From the NCBI GenBank assembly GCA_003527555.1, contig DPWT01000237.1:1-7536 (forward strand): DNA of 7,536 bases. Reading direction: 5' to 3'. Shown piece by piece: positions 1 to 7,299 of the stretch. Under the pieces are notes generated by a model. It did no database searches, was not told the origin of the DNA, and was given only the letters and a program-made list of their open reading frames with translations. The DNA is from Verrucomicrobiales bacterium (lineage in GTDB: Bacteria > Verrucomicrobiota > Verrucomicrobiia > Verrucomicrobiales > Akkermansiaceae). The translations under genes were made by a program, and so were the position numbers. Positions within the stretch are counted from its first letter, which is position 1. Each line of letters begins with the position of its first letter.

Positions 1-1
1 T

Positions 2-304
2 CCGCAGAAAGCTGTGCTCGATGCCTATGCGCCTACCGAGGTGAAATTGTCTAATGGAAGATTGGCGAAGGTGAAGTATGCCGTGGATGCCGAACCGTGG
101 ATCGCGATGAAAATGCAGCACCTATACGATGTGGTTAAGTTACCTGAGATAGCAGATGGGAAGACTAACTTATTAGTACATCTTCTTGCTCCGAACCAGA
201 GGCCGTGGCAGGTCACTGGGGATCTGAAGGGGTTCTGGGAACGAGGTTATCCGCAGATGAAGAAGGATCTTGCTGGGAGATATCCGAAGCATGAATGGCG
301 GTAA
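2..304 (+). CDS. hrpB: ATP-dependent helicase HrpB, C-terminal end (5' truncated by window edge)
   Basis: This is the last 100 codons of a DEAH-type RNA helicase of the HrpB family, ending at TAA 302-304. The frame is open to the left edge, so the GTG at 14 is an internal codon and not a start. The visible part is the HrpB-specific C-terminal domain. It shows the family's typical closing pattern: LLAPNQRPWQVTGDL (about 40 residues from the end), then FWERGYPQMKKDL, then GRYPKHEW just before the stop. HrpB proteins usually run past 800 residues and carry the helicase core (Walker A, DEAH, motif VI) in the N-terminal half, all outside this window. The family is thought to be an ATP-dependent RNA helicase, but its cellular role is poorly defined. 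It converges on the minus-strand secreted-protein gene with 37 bases between them. A T-rich run (321-329) follows, but I see no convincing terminator stem. Confidence 0.93.
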   Translation, partial: PQKAVLDAYAPTEVKLSNGRLAKVKYAVDAEPWIAMKMQHLYDVVKLPEIADGKTNLLVHLLAPNQRPWQVTGDLKGFWERGYPQMKKDLAGRYPKHEWR

Positions 305-341
305 CCTAAGGACAACTGAGTTTTTATTTAGCCATGGCGCT

Positions 342-1046
342 TCACGGCTTGCCCTTTTTCGGCGGTGGTCGGAAATCGGGGAAGGCGAGGACTCTGGGGG
401 TTCGGCGACCTTTTTCGGTAAAAACGAATGCAATCATGCGTGAGCGTGGGTCGTGGAGCCAGGAGGTTTCACAGAGCGGGTGGCGGCGCTTGTCGCCGGT
501 AATTATGAAGGAGAGATCCACGGGGTAGTTCGCGCGACTGTTTGCCGGAGGTTTTATGATTCTTCGTGATTGGGGTGGTAGTCTAAGTTTTTGATTTCCC
601 ACGGTGCCCTTGACGGTGTGCGGGCTGAGGTTGAGCCAAAGAATCTGGCCGTTGCTGAATCGGTCTGTATTGGCGTTGATGAGCCGCAGACTGACAGGGG
701 CAATGGTGTTTTTTGAATCCGTGGTAACGAGTAGGTAAAAATCGCGCACGTTGGTGGTGACAACTGCATGGGGTGCTCCCTTGGGGAGTTTTTTAGGATT
801 GGCTACAGGTTCGGAAACCATCCGGAGATTTAGTCGGCCTGGTGGCAAGGTGTAGGGCTCGGAGAGGTTCATGCGAGGAAGCTCTACCTCTTGTGAGGTT
901 TTGCCGTCGAAGAGATGTAGCTTTGTCGGTGCCCCAGCGGGTGCGCTCAGGTAGATGATCCGGCAGCTGCGTTCCTTGCTGGCTTTCTTCTGGGCGGCCA
1001 GCGGGAGGGTGATGAGCAAAAGCACGAGTAGAGTGAGGAGTCGCAT
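342..1046 (-). CDS. Secreted or periplasmic protein of unknown function, next to pilin-like gene
   Basis: A 234-residue protein if started at ATG 1046. I chose this start because it puts a textbook signal peptide at the N-terminus (MRLLTLLVLLLITLPLAAQ, cleavage likely around the Ala-Ala) and leaves a 16-base gap after the upstream gene. A longer form from 1106 would add 20 polar residues and overlap that gene. The mature part looks beta-rich, with no transmembrane helix and no catalytic motif I recognise. The middle has the pattern LRLINANTDRFSNGQ then LWLNLSPHTVKG and KLRLPPQSRRIIKPP. The C-terminal part has WLHDPRSRMIAFVF and PRVLAFPDFRPP, followed by a basic Pro/Lys tail. From memory this pattern recurs in short exported verrucomicrobial proteins, which I could not check here. 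It is probably co-transcribed with the pilin-like gene upstream and may act at the same surface structure, which is inference. No Shine-Dalgarno sequence precedes the start. Confidence 0.82.
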   Translation of the reverse strand: MRLLTLLVLLLITLPLAAQKKASKERSCRIIYLSAPAGAPTKLHLFDGKTSQEVELPRMNLSEPYTLPPGRLNLRMVSEPVANPKKLPKGAPHAVVTTNVRDFYLLVTTDSKNTIAPVSLRLINANTDRFSNGQILWLNLSPHTVKGTVGNQKLRLPPQSRRIIKPPANSRANYPVDLSFIITGDKRRHPLCETSWLHDPRSRMIAFVFTEKGRRTPRVLAFPDFRPPPKKGKP

Positions 1047-1062
1047 GAGTGGGTAGGGGTGA

Positions 1063-4000
1063 TTAGACCTCGTTAGGGCTGAGCCACCTGAACGAAGTGA
1101 TGACAAAGCGTCGACCGAATTTGCGGTTCACGGTTTGTTGTGGTATGTCGGTTCGGTCGGCAGCGTCGCGGGGGTCGATGAAATCCCGGGTCCGGCTTAC
1201 GGTGGCTTCGCACCAGGCGCGGGCGGTGACGTTGCCATCAGCGTCTTTGGTCTCGCCATAGGCGCGGATGGTGAAGGTGTCGTCACGCGCGGTGAGGATG
1301 GGGGCGAGTGGGCGTAGGATATCGGCCTGGCGGGTCCAGCCGGGGAGACCATAGGAGCTTTTTCCTTGGGCGGCTTCGGGGAACTGGTAGCCGGCGTCGG
1401 CGAGTTCTTGGTCGGGAGCGACACCCGCGTCATCAGATAGATCTTGCAGCACTTTATAGGGGCTGTACGCTGAATCGGAGAGGTTGTTGAGGGCTGTCTG
1501 GATGGCGCCCGCCAAGGCAAGGTCACCGGAGCCGAGTTGGCGATTGATGAATTCTGAGAGCGATAGGAATGGGCCACGGCGACGAACTTGCACGACGATT
1601 TCCTCGGCGAGGGCGTCGAGGGTATCTTTGCTAAAGACACGATAACCTGAAAACTCAGAGCTATCGGGAAAGGCACCTGCTGTGCCTCGTTTTCCGGCTT
1701 CGACATCGCCAGCTATGGTGAATCGGGAGAAGGCGTGGTCGGTTTTTTGGGAAAGTTTGATGGGCCACTTGGTATTCGACTCTGTGATGTAGGGGATTTT
1801 GTGATTGCGGGCGTGGCCGAGCAGAGCGCGCCAGGCTGTGACGGATGTGGAGTTCACGTTGAACATGCCCTCCACCTCGAGTCGGGATGCGACCCGTTGC
1901 CAGCCGTCGTTACTCATGAAGTTCTTATCGAAGACTGCTGCGGCATCGGCGTTGCTCAGGCCATGGTCTTCGAGGATTGGCCGATAGCTGCGGTTGGGTA
2001 GTGGTTTTTTCTTGGTGAGGAACTCAACAAACCTGGTGCGCATGTTGGTGCCACCGGGGCCAAACTGAGTGGGGTCGGGTGCGATGGAGGAGAAGAACCA
2101 GTCGTCGAAGAGTAGATGGTTTGCGCAGTAAGAGTCGTCGTGTTGGAGGTTGGCAACAACTGCGTCATCGGATGAGTTCACCACGGCGTGTGATGGGATA
2201 AGTGCCGAGGCGTCGCTATTGCCGATGACATTCAACTGGTAGGGTGGCACGGGGTTTTCGTAGCGCATGTCCCAGTTCTGCAGTTCTCCGAGCGAGGCGA
2301 GGGGGCGGAGAGGGAGCTCGCTGAGGACGATGCGGGAGAGTCCGTTGCTTTTATCGAAGCCGGAGATGATGTAGCCTCGGTGGTTTGTGGCGTCAGCATT
2401 GGGTAGTCGGCTATCGCCCGGCGCGTGTTTGATGAAGCTGTAGTCGAAGGGGGAATTGATCGGATGGTAGGCGCCGGCGTATTCGTGTCTGATGTTGCCG
2501 TATTCCTTGGTTTTTCCCATGACGGTATAGTTCACCAGAGGGCTGGTTTGAATGAGTCCTTTTCCAGGCAGATGGGAGTCGCTTGCGACGCGGGATCCGA
2601 ACACGGTGGAGAGGAATGGTTGTGGGTTATTCTCTACTTCCTGGGCAGTTGGGCTGGTTAGGTTTATCGCGGGGATTTCTTTCCAGTATTTGCGTGCTGT
2701 TTCGACTGGGATCACCATACGGTAGACGAGGAGCAAGTCGCGTGTCTGTAGCGAATTCATGTTGATATAGTTTCCCACGCCATGGGCTCCGTCGCGATAG
2801 GCAGTATCGAATTTTACATTGGTTTCGATCCGACTTGAGGGTTCGAGTGCGACGGGCTGGCCGGTGTCGTCTTTGACATTAAAGATGTGCCCACTTCTGG
2901 AGCGATAACCGGGCGCCATATTGAGTCTATTGGCGGTTGAAGGTGATGTGTTGGACGGGCTGAAGACGCGGGTTTCACCTGGTCCAAGTGTGAAGGTCTG
3001 ATTTAAGTCATAATAAAGGTGGGCGTGAGCGCCCATCGAAGGATAACTACCGCTCCTTGTGAGGCAGTAGTAGCTCGTGTTGTTCCCATATCGAAAAGCG
3101 CAGGGGATCGGTCTTACCAGTACAATGCGCAGCGGTTCGGAGGTGATCGAGACGTTATAGGGGTTCCACATCGTGACTACCGGGGTCATCAGGAGGTGCA
3201 ATCGGTGGGTCGGTTCGCCGCTGACATGTGGACTGATTCGAGAGGTTTGGTGGGAGAAGACCCAGTGGATGCGGGCGATGACTGGGATGGTCCTGATTTT
3301 GTGGAGAAAGTTATGGGCTCCATGCGAGTGCCAGATATGGGTTGCTGTAAAGGGAATAGAGTGTTTGCCGTGGCCTGTGGAAATACGTTTGTATGCGGTG
3401 GCGTAGTCCATGAGGTTGTGCCACGAGCTCACCCCGCCGTGTTGGTAGATCGGCGGACGGCCGGGTCTGTCACGGTAGCCTGTCCATGGGTAGAGCATGG
3501 ATTGTTGGGGCTGAGGGTCTCCAGAGTGGGGGCGGGCTGAGAGGCTGGTTGAATGAGGAGTGTAGCGAAAAAACGGGAGTCCGCTGCGAGGCAAGGACTT
3601 CCAGTTTTCGGTGACTAGTGAGAGATCCTTACGCCAACCGCCGGTGGCTGTGTTAGTCAGGAGCCCTACTGAGTTTGTTGACAGGTCATGGAAATAACGA
3701 TTGGCTGGCACCGGAGCATTTTCATCGGAAATGAAGGATGTGGTGGAGAGTGAGATCATGCGGTTGACCAGCGTCGAGTCATCCAGAAGGGAATCGAGCT
3801 GGAAGACTTCGGGGTCGGCTGTAGCGTGAGATTTTGCGAGTGTCGACCAACGGGCAGCATTATCCTGCTCTGGTTCGTAGGGGGCTGGTAGTCGTGCCTT
3901 TTGGTTTTCGCCTGACACCCACCATGCATAGCTGCCTTGGGTTTTTCCCTCTACTGAAACCGGTTTGAGATGCACTTGTCGTTGGTCGCTGGTGGGTAGT

Positions 4001-4506
4001 GATGCCGCCCCGAGTATGGGTATCCATCCGGGGGATGCGTGGTTCCGTGCAATAGAGCTGATTTTGTCGGTGCCTGATTTGTTTTCTGCGGAGGAGGCCA
4101 GCCATGAGAGGAAACGTCCACCGTCTTCAGTAGTTCTGCGTTTGGCGCCGTAGTCCGGTTGAATAGGTCGGCCCTTAAAGCGACCCTGTGTCTCGTGATC
4201 AGTGCCTTGCCAGCTTTTCCAAACGCCTGTGACCATGGGATGATCTTTATCGAGAATGTTGGCGGGTGCCGTTACCCGGGTGTCGTTGCCGGCGAATTTT
4301 TGGAGATCGCCGAGCGCCAGCATCAGTGCCAGGCGTGCGTTAGCCTTGGCTTGGGCTTGCGCTGACTCGTGGGAAGAGCTGCGTATGGTCTGTGTTGAAA
4401 GTGTCAGCAACGCCAGTGTCACCAGAGCAAGCAACATCATGATCGACAGGGTTGCGATCAACGCAAAACCCGGACGATGAAGCTTCCGTAGGTGTAGAGG
4501 ATTCAC
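1063..4506 (-). CDS. Large type IV pilin-like protein, Verru_Chthon cassette protein A type
   Basis: An 1147-residue protein with a prepilin-like N-terminus: a short basic leader ending HRPG (residues 10-13), then FALIATLSIMMLLALV and further hydrophobic residues to about 37. The expected prepilin peptidase cut is after Gly13. The mature N-terminus lacks the usual Glu5, as in the minor pseudopilin GspK and in PilX. Residues 51-80 (KANARLALMLALGDLQKFAG, then NDTRVTA) and 191-206 (GSYAWWVSGENQKARL) match, from memory, the large verrucomicrobial proteins called Verru_Chthon cassette protein A. So does the C-terminal end: FLSLSEFINRQL at about 980, TARDDTFTIRAYGE at about 1072, ARAWCEATV at about 1095 and GRRFVITSFRWLSPNEV at the end. 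It is likely membrane-anchored or assembled by a type II secretion/type IV pilus-like machine, but its function is unknown. The other cassette members (small pilin-like B, C and D) are not adjacent. The ATG at 4506 gives the best 13-residue leader. No Shine-Dalgarno is visible; the mRNA leader is C-rich instead. TAA stop; the next gene starts 16 bases on. Confidence 0.88.
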   Translation of the reverse strand: MNPLHLRKLHRPGFALIATLSIMMLLALVTLALLTLSTQTIRSSSHESAQAQAKANARLALMLALGDLQKFAGNDTRVTAPANILDKDHPMVTGVWKSWQGTDHETQGRFKGRPIQPDYGAKRRTTEDGGRFLSWLASSAENKSGTDKISSIARNHASPGWIPILGAASLPTSDQRQVHLKPVSVEGKTQGSYAWWVSGENQKARLPAPYEPEQDNAARWSTLAKSHATADPEVFQLDSLLDDSTLVNRMISLSTTSFISDENAPVPANRYFHDLSTNSVGLLTNTATGGWRKDLSLVTENWKSLPRSGLPFFRYTPHSTSLSARPHSGDPQPQQSMLYPWTGYRDRPGRPPIYQHGGVSSWHNLMDYATAYKRISTGHGKHSIPFTATHIWHSHGAHNFLHKIRTIPVIARIHWVFSHQTSRISPHVSGEPTHRLHLLMTPVVTMWNPYNVSITSEPLRIVLVRPIPCAFRYGNNTSYYCLTRSGSYPSMGAHAHLYYDLNQTFTLGPGETRVFSPSNTSPSTANRLNMAPGYRSRSGHIFNVKDDTGQPVALEPSSRIETNVKFDTAYRDGAHGVGNYINMNSLQTRDLLLVYRMVIPVETARKYWKEIPAINLTSPTAQEVENNPQPFLSTVFGSRVASDSHLPGKGLIQTSPLVNYTVMGKTKEYGNIRHEYAGAYHPINSPFDYSFIKHAPGDSRLPNADATNHRGYIISGFDKSNGLSRIVLSELPLRPLASLGELQNWDMRYENPVPPYQLNVIGNSDASALIPSHAVVNSSDDAVVANLQHDDSYCANHLLFDDWFFSSIAPDPTQFGPGGTNMRTRFVEFLTKKKPLPNRSYRPILEDHGLSNADAAAVFDKNFMSNDGWQRVASRLEVEGMFNVNSTSVTAWRALLGHARNHKIPYITESNTKWPIKLSQKTDHAFSRFTIAGDVEAGKRGTAGAFPDSSEFSGYRVFSKDTLDALAEEIVVQVRRRGPFLSLSEFINRQLGSGDLALAGAIQTALNNLSDSAYSPYKVLQDLSDDAGVAPDQELADAGYQFPEAAQGKSSYGLPGWTRQADILRPLAPILTARDDTFTIRAYGETKDADGNVTARAWCEATVSRTRDFIDPRDAADRTDIPQQTVNRKFGRRFVITSFRWLSPNEV

Positions 4507-4582
4507 TTGGAAAAATTTGGGGGAGGGGAACCCTATGTTTTTCGTGGGCTTGCCAATTTATCAAAAATCGGGTCAGCAGAAA

Positions 4583-4612
4583 ATAATAATTTACCAATAC
4601 AACTTCCGTCAA
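4583..4612 (-). promoter_or_regulatory. Sigma-70-like promoter for the pilin-like gene pair
   Basis: On the minus strand TTGACG (4612-4607, 5 of 6 to the -35 consensus) is separated by 18 bases from TATTAT (4588-4583, 5 of 6 to the -10 consensus). Transcription would start near 4576, giving a leader of about 70 bases before ATG 4506. A GATCGATC palindrome (4616-4623) sits directly upstream of the -35 box and could be an operator, though an 8-bp palindrome is weak evidence. The rest of the 223-base gap (4507-4729) holds a C-rich leader stretch and a small hairpin, and no other gene. Confidence 0.55.
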
Positions 4613-4688
4613 AATGATCGATCTGGCAAACACTTAAACTCTCAACTTTGGACCATAAGGGGCTAACATTTCAGCATTTCTTTACCTG

Positions 4689-4709
4689 TTGCATCGACCA
4701 GGAATGCAA
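4689..4709. other. Small inverted repeat after the SLC13 gene
   Basis: TTGCAT (4689-4694) and ATGCAA (4704-4709) are perfect 6-bp arms around a 9-base loop, about 20 bases past the transporter's stop codon. It has no T-run on either strand and is AT-rich, so it is a poor intrinsic terminator. It may be a weak 3'-end hairpin or chance. Confidence 0.2.
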
Positions 4710-4729
4710 ACTCAATAGGGTGTGGGCGA

Positions 4730-6571
4730 CTAAAACGGCCAAAGGATGGGGATCATTACTGAAGCAATGAGCCACAGGATGACCGCCAGAGGGAATCCGG
4801 CGCGGAAGAAGTCGCCAAACTTGTAGCCACCGGCACCGTAGACGAAAGTATTCGTTTGGTAACCAATAGGAGTGGAGAAGCTGGCGGATGACCCGAACAT
4901 AACAGCGATAATAAACGGGATGGCACTGATATCAGTGCCGTTGGCTACGGCGAGTGTTTTAGCGACAACGATGGCGAGAGGTGTCAGTAAAACCGCGACC
5001 GCGTTGTTAGAAATGATTTCCGTCATCACGGCGGCAAAAAGATACATCAGTGCCAGCATGATGTATGGATTGGTGATGCCGAGATTTTGAGTCATGCCAT
5101 TGGCGATTCTCTGCGCCAGTCCAGATGCTTGGATAGCCATACCGAGACCTAACATGCCGAAAATGATGAACACAACTTTCCAGTCGATGGCGCGGTAGGC
5201 CTCGTGGGGTTGTACGCATTTGGTAACCAGAACTAACAATGCACCGGTCATGGCTAGCTGTACAATGGGAATGCGTGGGATGCCGAAGTGCCCACCCAGT
5301 GCGCCTGCGATCATAAATAGAAGCAACGCGCCGATGGCAATGGGAGCCTTGCTGCTGCGGAAGTTAGTGTGCTCGGGTTCGCTCAGGTTAATGAAATCGC
5401 GCTGCTGGAAGAGTGTGTTCATTTTCTCTGTGGGGCCCTGAACAAGCAGAGTATCACCAAAGGCGAGCTTTTCATCTTCGAAACGTTCGCGTAGGTTCTT
5501 GCCCTGTCGGTGTACTGCGAGAATCAATACACCATAACGTTGTCGGAAATTCAGCTCTTTGAGGCTTTTTCCCGTCATGTTAGAATCAGGGCCGATGATG
5601 CCCTCCATGAGTAAGGCGCTTTCGGTTCGGATGCCCTCGAGGCCACGCTCGGCATTGCCCCGAACGTCGATGCCCTCCGTCTTCGAGATGCCCATGACCC
5701 CTGCAAGGTCACCTTTGAAAACAATTTCATCACCTGCTTCGAAAACGATTTCTGGTAGGGGGCGGCGCAGCCGTCTGCCGTCACGAAGCACTTCTAAAAC
5801 GCGTGCCTTTTTCATTTTTGCCAGAGGGCTCTCAGGAAATGTTAGGCCGTCCAGTTCGCTGTTCTTTTTGACAAATGCGTGGGTGATAAACTCACGTGAG
5901 CTCTCTGTATCGATCAGAGTGGCAAGCGTTACTCGATCGGGCAGTAATTTACGCCCCAGTGTCAGCATATAAATAAATGCCGTGGCGACAAAGATCAGCC
6001 CTAACGGTGTGATTGAGAACATGCTGAAATTTGCCAGTCCCTCACGTTCAGCGATGCCAGTGGCAATGAGGTTGGTAGATGTGCCAATGATTGTAGTGGT
6101 TCCACCGACAATAGCAGCGTAGGAAAGGGGAATCAGAAAGCGTGAGGCGGTGTATTCTTTGCGCCGACAAATCGCTAGGACGATGGGCATGAAAACAACG
6201 ACCACTGGGGTGTTGTTGACGAATCCAGAAAGCGCGGCGACGAGGATCATCATTACCACCATCATGCGCAGCGGCGAGCTACCTGCGAGTTTCTCAAACC
6301 ACGTGCCTAGGGCTTCGATTACCCCTGTTTTTTCCAATCCCGAACTTAGGATAAACATACACGCTACTGTTATGGGTGCGGGGTGTGAAAAGACAGTTAG
6401 GGCATTCAAGTGATCGCCAGGAGTGACGTTCAGAATACCAGCGAGCACGCAAGCTATGAGAGCAGATACCGCAACAAGTTCGGCTGATACCCATTCTTTG
6501 ACAAAAGCAATGAAAACCAGAACCACGAGCGCGGTGAGGTAAGCTTGTTGCCATGTTGCGAAAATTTCCAC
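4730..6571 (-). CDS. SLC13 (DASS) family permease with two internal RCK_C (TrkA-C) domains
   Basis: A 613-residue inner-membrane transporter of the SLC13/DASS type, usually sodium-coupled carriers of sulfate or other anions including dicarboxylates. Hydrophobic segments fill residues 10-210 and 408-613. The repeated transport-site motifs are visible: VNNTPVVVV (118-126) with GTSTN (163-167) in the first half, and SNNAVAV (521-527) with TPIGYQTN (567-574) in the second. Between the halves lie two RCK_C domains, about 224-297 and 316-390, each with the typical pattern of a reactive/loop segment and a closing GDEIVFKG or GDTLLVQG. These cytosolic domains are thought to be regulatory ligand-binding modules. 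The length is normal for RCK-containing members. The start is GTG 6571, the first possible one because an in-frame TAG lies one codon upstream. No Shine-Dalgarno is present, and a possible promoter lies so close that the mRNA may be nearly leaderless. The gene lies 57 bases after the ArsC-like gene. The anion carried cannot be told; sulfate is one possibility. Confidence 0.92.
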   Translation of the reverse strand: MEIFATWQQAYLTALVVLVFIAFVKEWVSAELVAVSALIACVLAGILNVTPGDHLNALTVFSHPAPITVACMFILSSGLEKTGVIEALGTWFEKLAGSSPLRMMVVMMILVAALSGFVNNTPVVVVFMPIVLAICRRKEYTASRFLIPLSYAAIVGGTTTIIGTSTNLIATGIAEREGLANFSMFSITPLGLIFVATAFIYMLTLGRKLLPDRVTLATLIDTESSREFITHAFVKKNSELDGLTFPESPLAKMKKARVLEVLRDGRRLRRPLPEIVFEAGDEIVFKGDLAGVMGISKTEGIDVRGNAERGLEGIRTESALLMEGIIGPDSNMTGKSLKELNFRQRYGVLILAVHRQGKNLRERFEDEKLAFGDTLLVQGPTEKMNTLFQQRDFINLSEPEHTNFRSSKAPIAIGALLLFMIAGALGGHFGIPRIPIVQLAMTGALLVLVTKCVQPHEAYRAIDWKVVFIIFGMLGLGMAIQASGLAQRIANGMTQNLGITNPYIMLALMYLFAAVMTEIISNNAVAVLLTPLAIVVAKTLAVANGTDISAIPFIIAVMFGSSASFSTPIGYQTNTFVYGAGGYKFGDFFRAGFPLAVILWLIASVMIPILWPF

Positions 6572-6579
6572 TTGCTAAG

Positions 6580-6609
6580 ATTTTAGTAGAAGATCGTTAG
6601 TGTTGACCA
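6580..6609 (-). promoter_or_regulatory. Possible promoter of the SLC13 gene (near-leaderless)
   Basis: On the minus strand TGGTCA (6609-6604, 4 of 6 to -35) is 18 bases from TAAAAT (6585-6580, 5 of 6 to -10). The -10 box ends only 8 bases before GTG 6571, so the predicted transcript would begin at or within a couple of bases of the start codon. The -35 match is weak, and the gene could equally be read through from infA and the ArsC-like gene. Confidence 0.3.
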
Positions 6610-6628
6610 GAGGTTTCCTTGCGGAATG

Positions 6629-6982
6629 TCAAGATTTGAGCGTTTCGTACCACACGTTTTCCTGGAAACCTACGAGAGATATGTCTTTCCCTGTTAGGAA
6701 TGGGCGCTTGACGAGGTTGCCGTTGCCGGTAAGGGTTTTCAAAGCATCGTCATCAGGCATGGTGGGGAGTATGTCTTTCATGCCGAGTTGGCGGTAATCC
6801 ACACCCGATGTGTTGAAGAGTTTGCGAATATTTCCGGCTTCTTCAAGTGCTTGGGATAATTCAGTCAGAGAGGGAGGAGATTCCCTGATTGCGATTTCAA
6901 TGAATGCAATGCCGTTGGTAGTCAGCCACTTGCGTGCCTTACGGCAGCCGTCACATCCCTTATAGGCGTAAAAACGCAGCAT
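6629..6982 (-). CDS. ArsC/Spx/YffB-family thioredoxin-fold protein
   Basis: A 117-residue protein of the ArsC-like thioredoxin superfamily (Spx, MgsR, YffB, YusI relatives), of normal family length. Residues 8-14 read KGCDGCR, giving a redox CxxC pair (Cys10, Cys13) at the start of the first helix. Further family landmarks are RKLFNTSG (53-60), KRPFL (92-96) and LVGFQENVW (103-111). Arg93 in KRP corresponds to one of the arsenate-binding Arg residues of plasmid-type ArsC. The later Arg found in true ArsC is not seen, and the VGF..W ending matches the YffB/YusI branch, so a true arsenate reductase is unlikely. A thiol oxidoreductase or Spx-like regulator is more probable, with its role unknown. 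ATG 6982 is preceded by no Shine-Dalgarno. It lies 11 bases after the infA stop, so it is very likely on the infA transcript. Confidence 0.88.
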   Translation of the reverse strand: MLRFYAYKGCDGCRKARKWLTTNGIAFIEIAIRESPPSLTELSQALEEAGNIRKLFNTSGVDYRQLGMKDILPTMPDDDALKTLTGNGNLVKRPFLTGKDISLVGFQENVWYETLKS

Positions 6983-6993
6983 TTTCAGAGGAG

Positions 6994-7293
6994 TTAACCT
7001 ACACGGAACACGATCCGCGCCTTGGAGGTGTCGTAAGGCGACATCTCCATTTTAACTTTGTCACCCACAACAAGGCGAATGAAACGCTTACGCATTTTGC
7101 CCGAGATATGAGCAAGAACCTCGTGGCCACTGGCTAGCTCCACCTTGAACATTGTGCCAGCTAGCACGTGTTTGATGATACCCTCGAGTTCGACCGCCTT
7201 GTCTTCGCGATCGTCATCTTTTTTCTTTGGTGGGCCGTAGTTGTGTCTGCGCCGGCGTCTGCCGCCACCTCCTCTTTTGGGTCTTCCTGCGAT
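6994..7293 (-). CDS. infA: Translation initiation factor IF-1 with non-canonical AUC/AUU start and basic N-terminal extension
   Basis: IF-1 is the small OB-fold protein that binds the 30S A site with IF-2 and IF-3. The frame encodes an unmistakable IF-1 core: [18 protein letters not shown] (32-49), then [38 protein letters not shown] and KARIVFRVG, stop TAA 6996-6994. The frame is closed upstream by TAG (7329-7327). Between that and Val43 there is no ATG, GTG or TTG. An AAAGGAG site (7306-7300) is followed by TAC, ATT (7296-7294) and ATC (7293-7291). I annotate from ATC because its 6-base spacing from the Shine-Dalgarno is normal (99 residues). ATT, only 3 bases away, gives 100 residues and has precedent in E. 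coli infC. Residues 3-31 form an extension rich in Gly and Arg (GGGGRRRRR at 8-16), then basic and acidic runs. The usual length is about 72 residues. The core identity is certain; the start is not. It is followed after 11 bases by the ArsC-like gene. Confidence 0.93.
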   Translation of the reverse strand: MAGRPKRGGGGRRRRRHNYGPPKKKDDDREDKAVELEGIIKHVLAGTMFKVELASGHEVLAHISGKMRKRFIRLVVGDKVKMEMSPYDTSKARIVFRVG

Positions 7294-7299
7294 AATGTA

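Noticed and set aside
305..341. Bidirectional terminator between hrpB and the secreted-protein gene, suggested by the T-run 321-329 and the GCCATGGC palindrome at 331-338
   Set aside because: No stem directly precedes the T-run on the plus strand, and the palindrome has no T-run on the minus strand.
1047..1106. Upstream start at 1106 for the secreted-protein gene
   Set aside because: It would bury the signal peptide behind 20 polar residues and overlap the upstream coding region by 44 bases.
3019..3540. Plus-strand 173-codon frame inside the pilin-like gene
   Set aside because: It is antisense to a continuous 1147-residue frame with family motifs at both ends; it has no protein features of its own.
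6629..6982. Arsenate reductase (arsC) assignment and an arsenic-resistance locus
   Set aside because: It has a CxxC pair and YffB-like ending, lacks the later ArsC Arg, and no arsR or arsB is nearby; the SLC13 gene has RCK_C domains and the SLC13 motif set rather than those of an arsenite pump.
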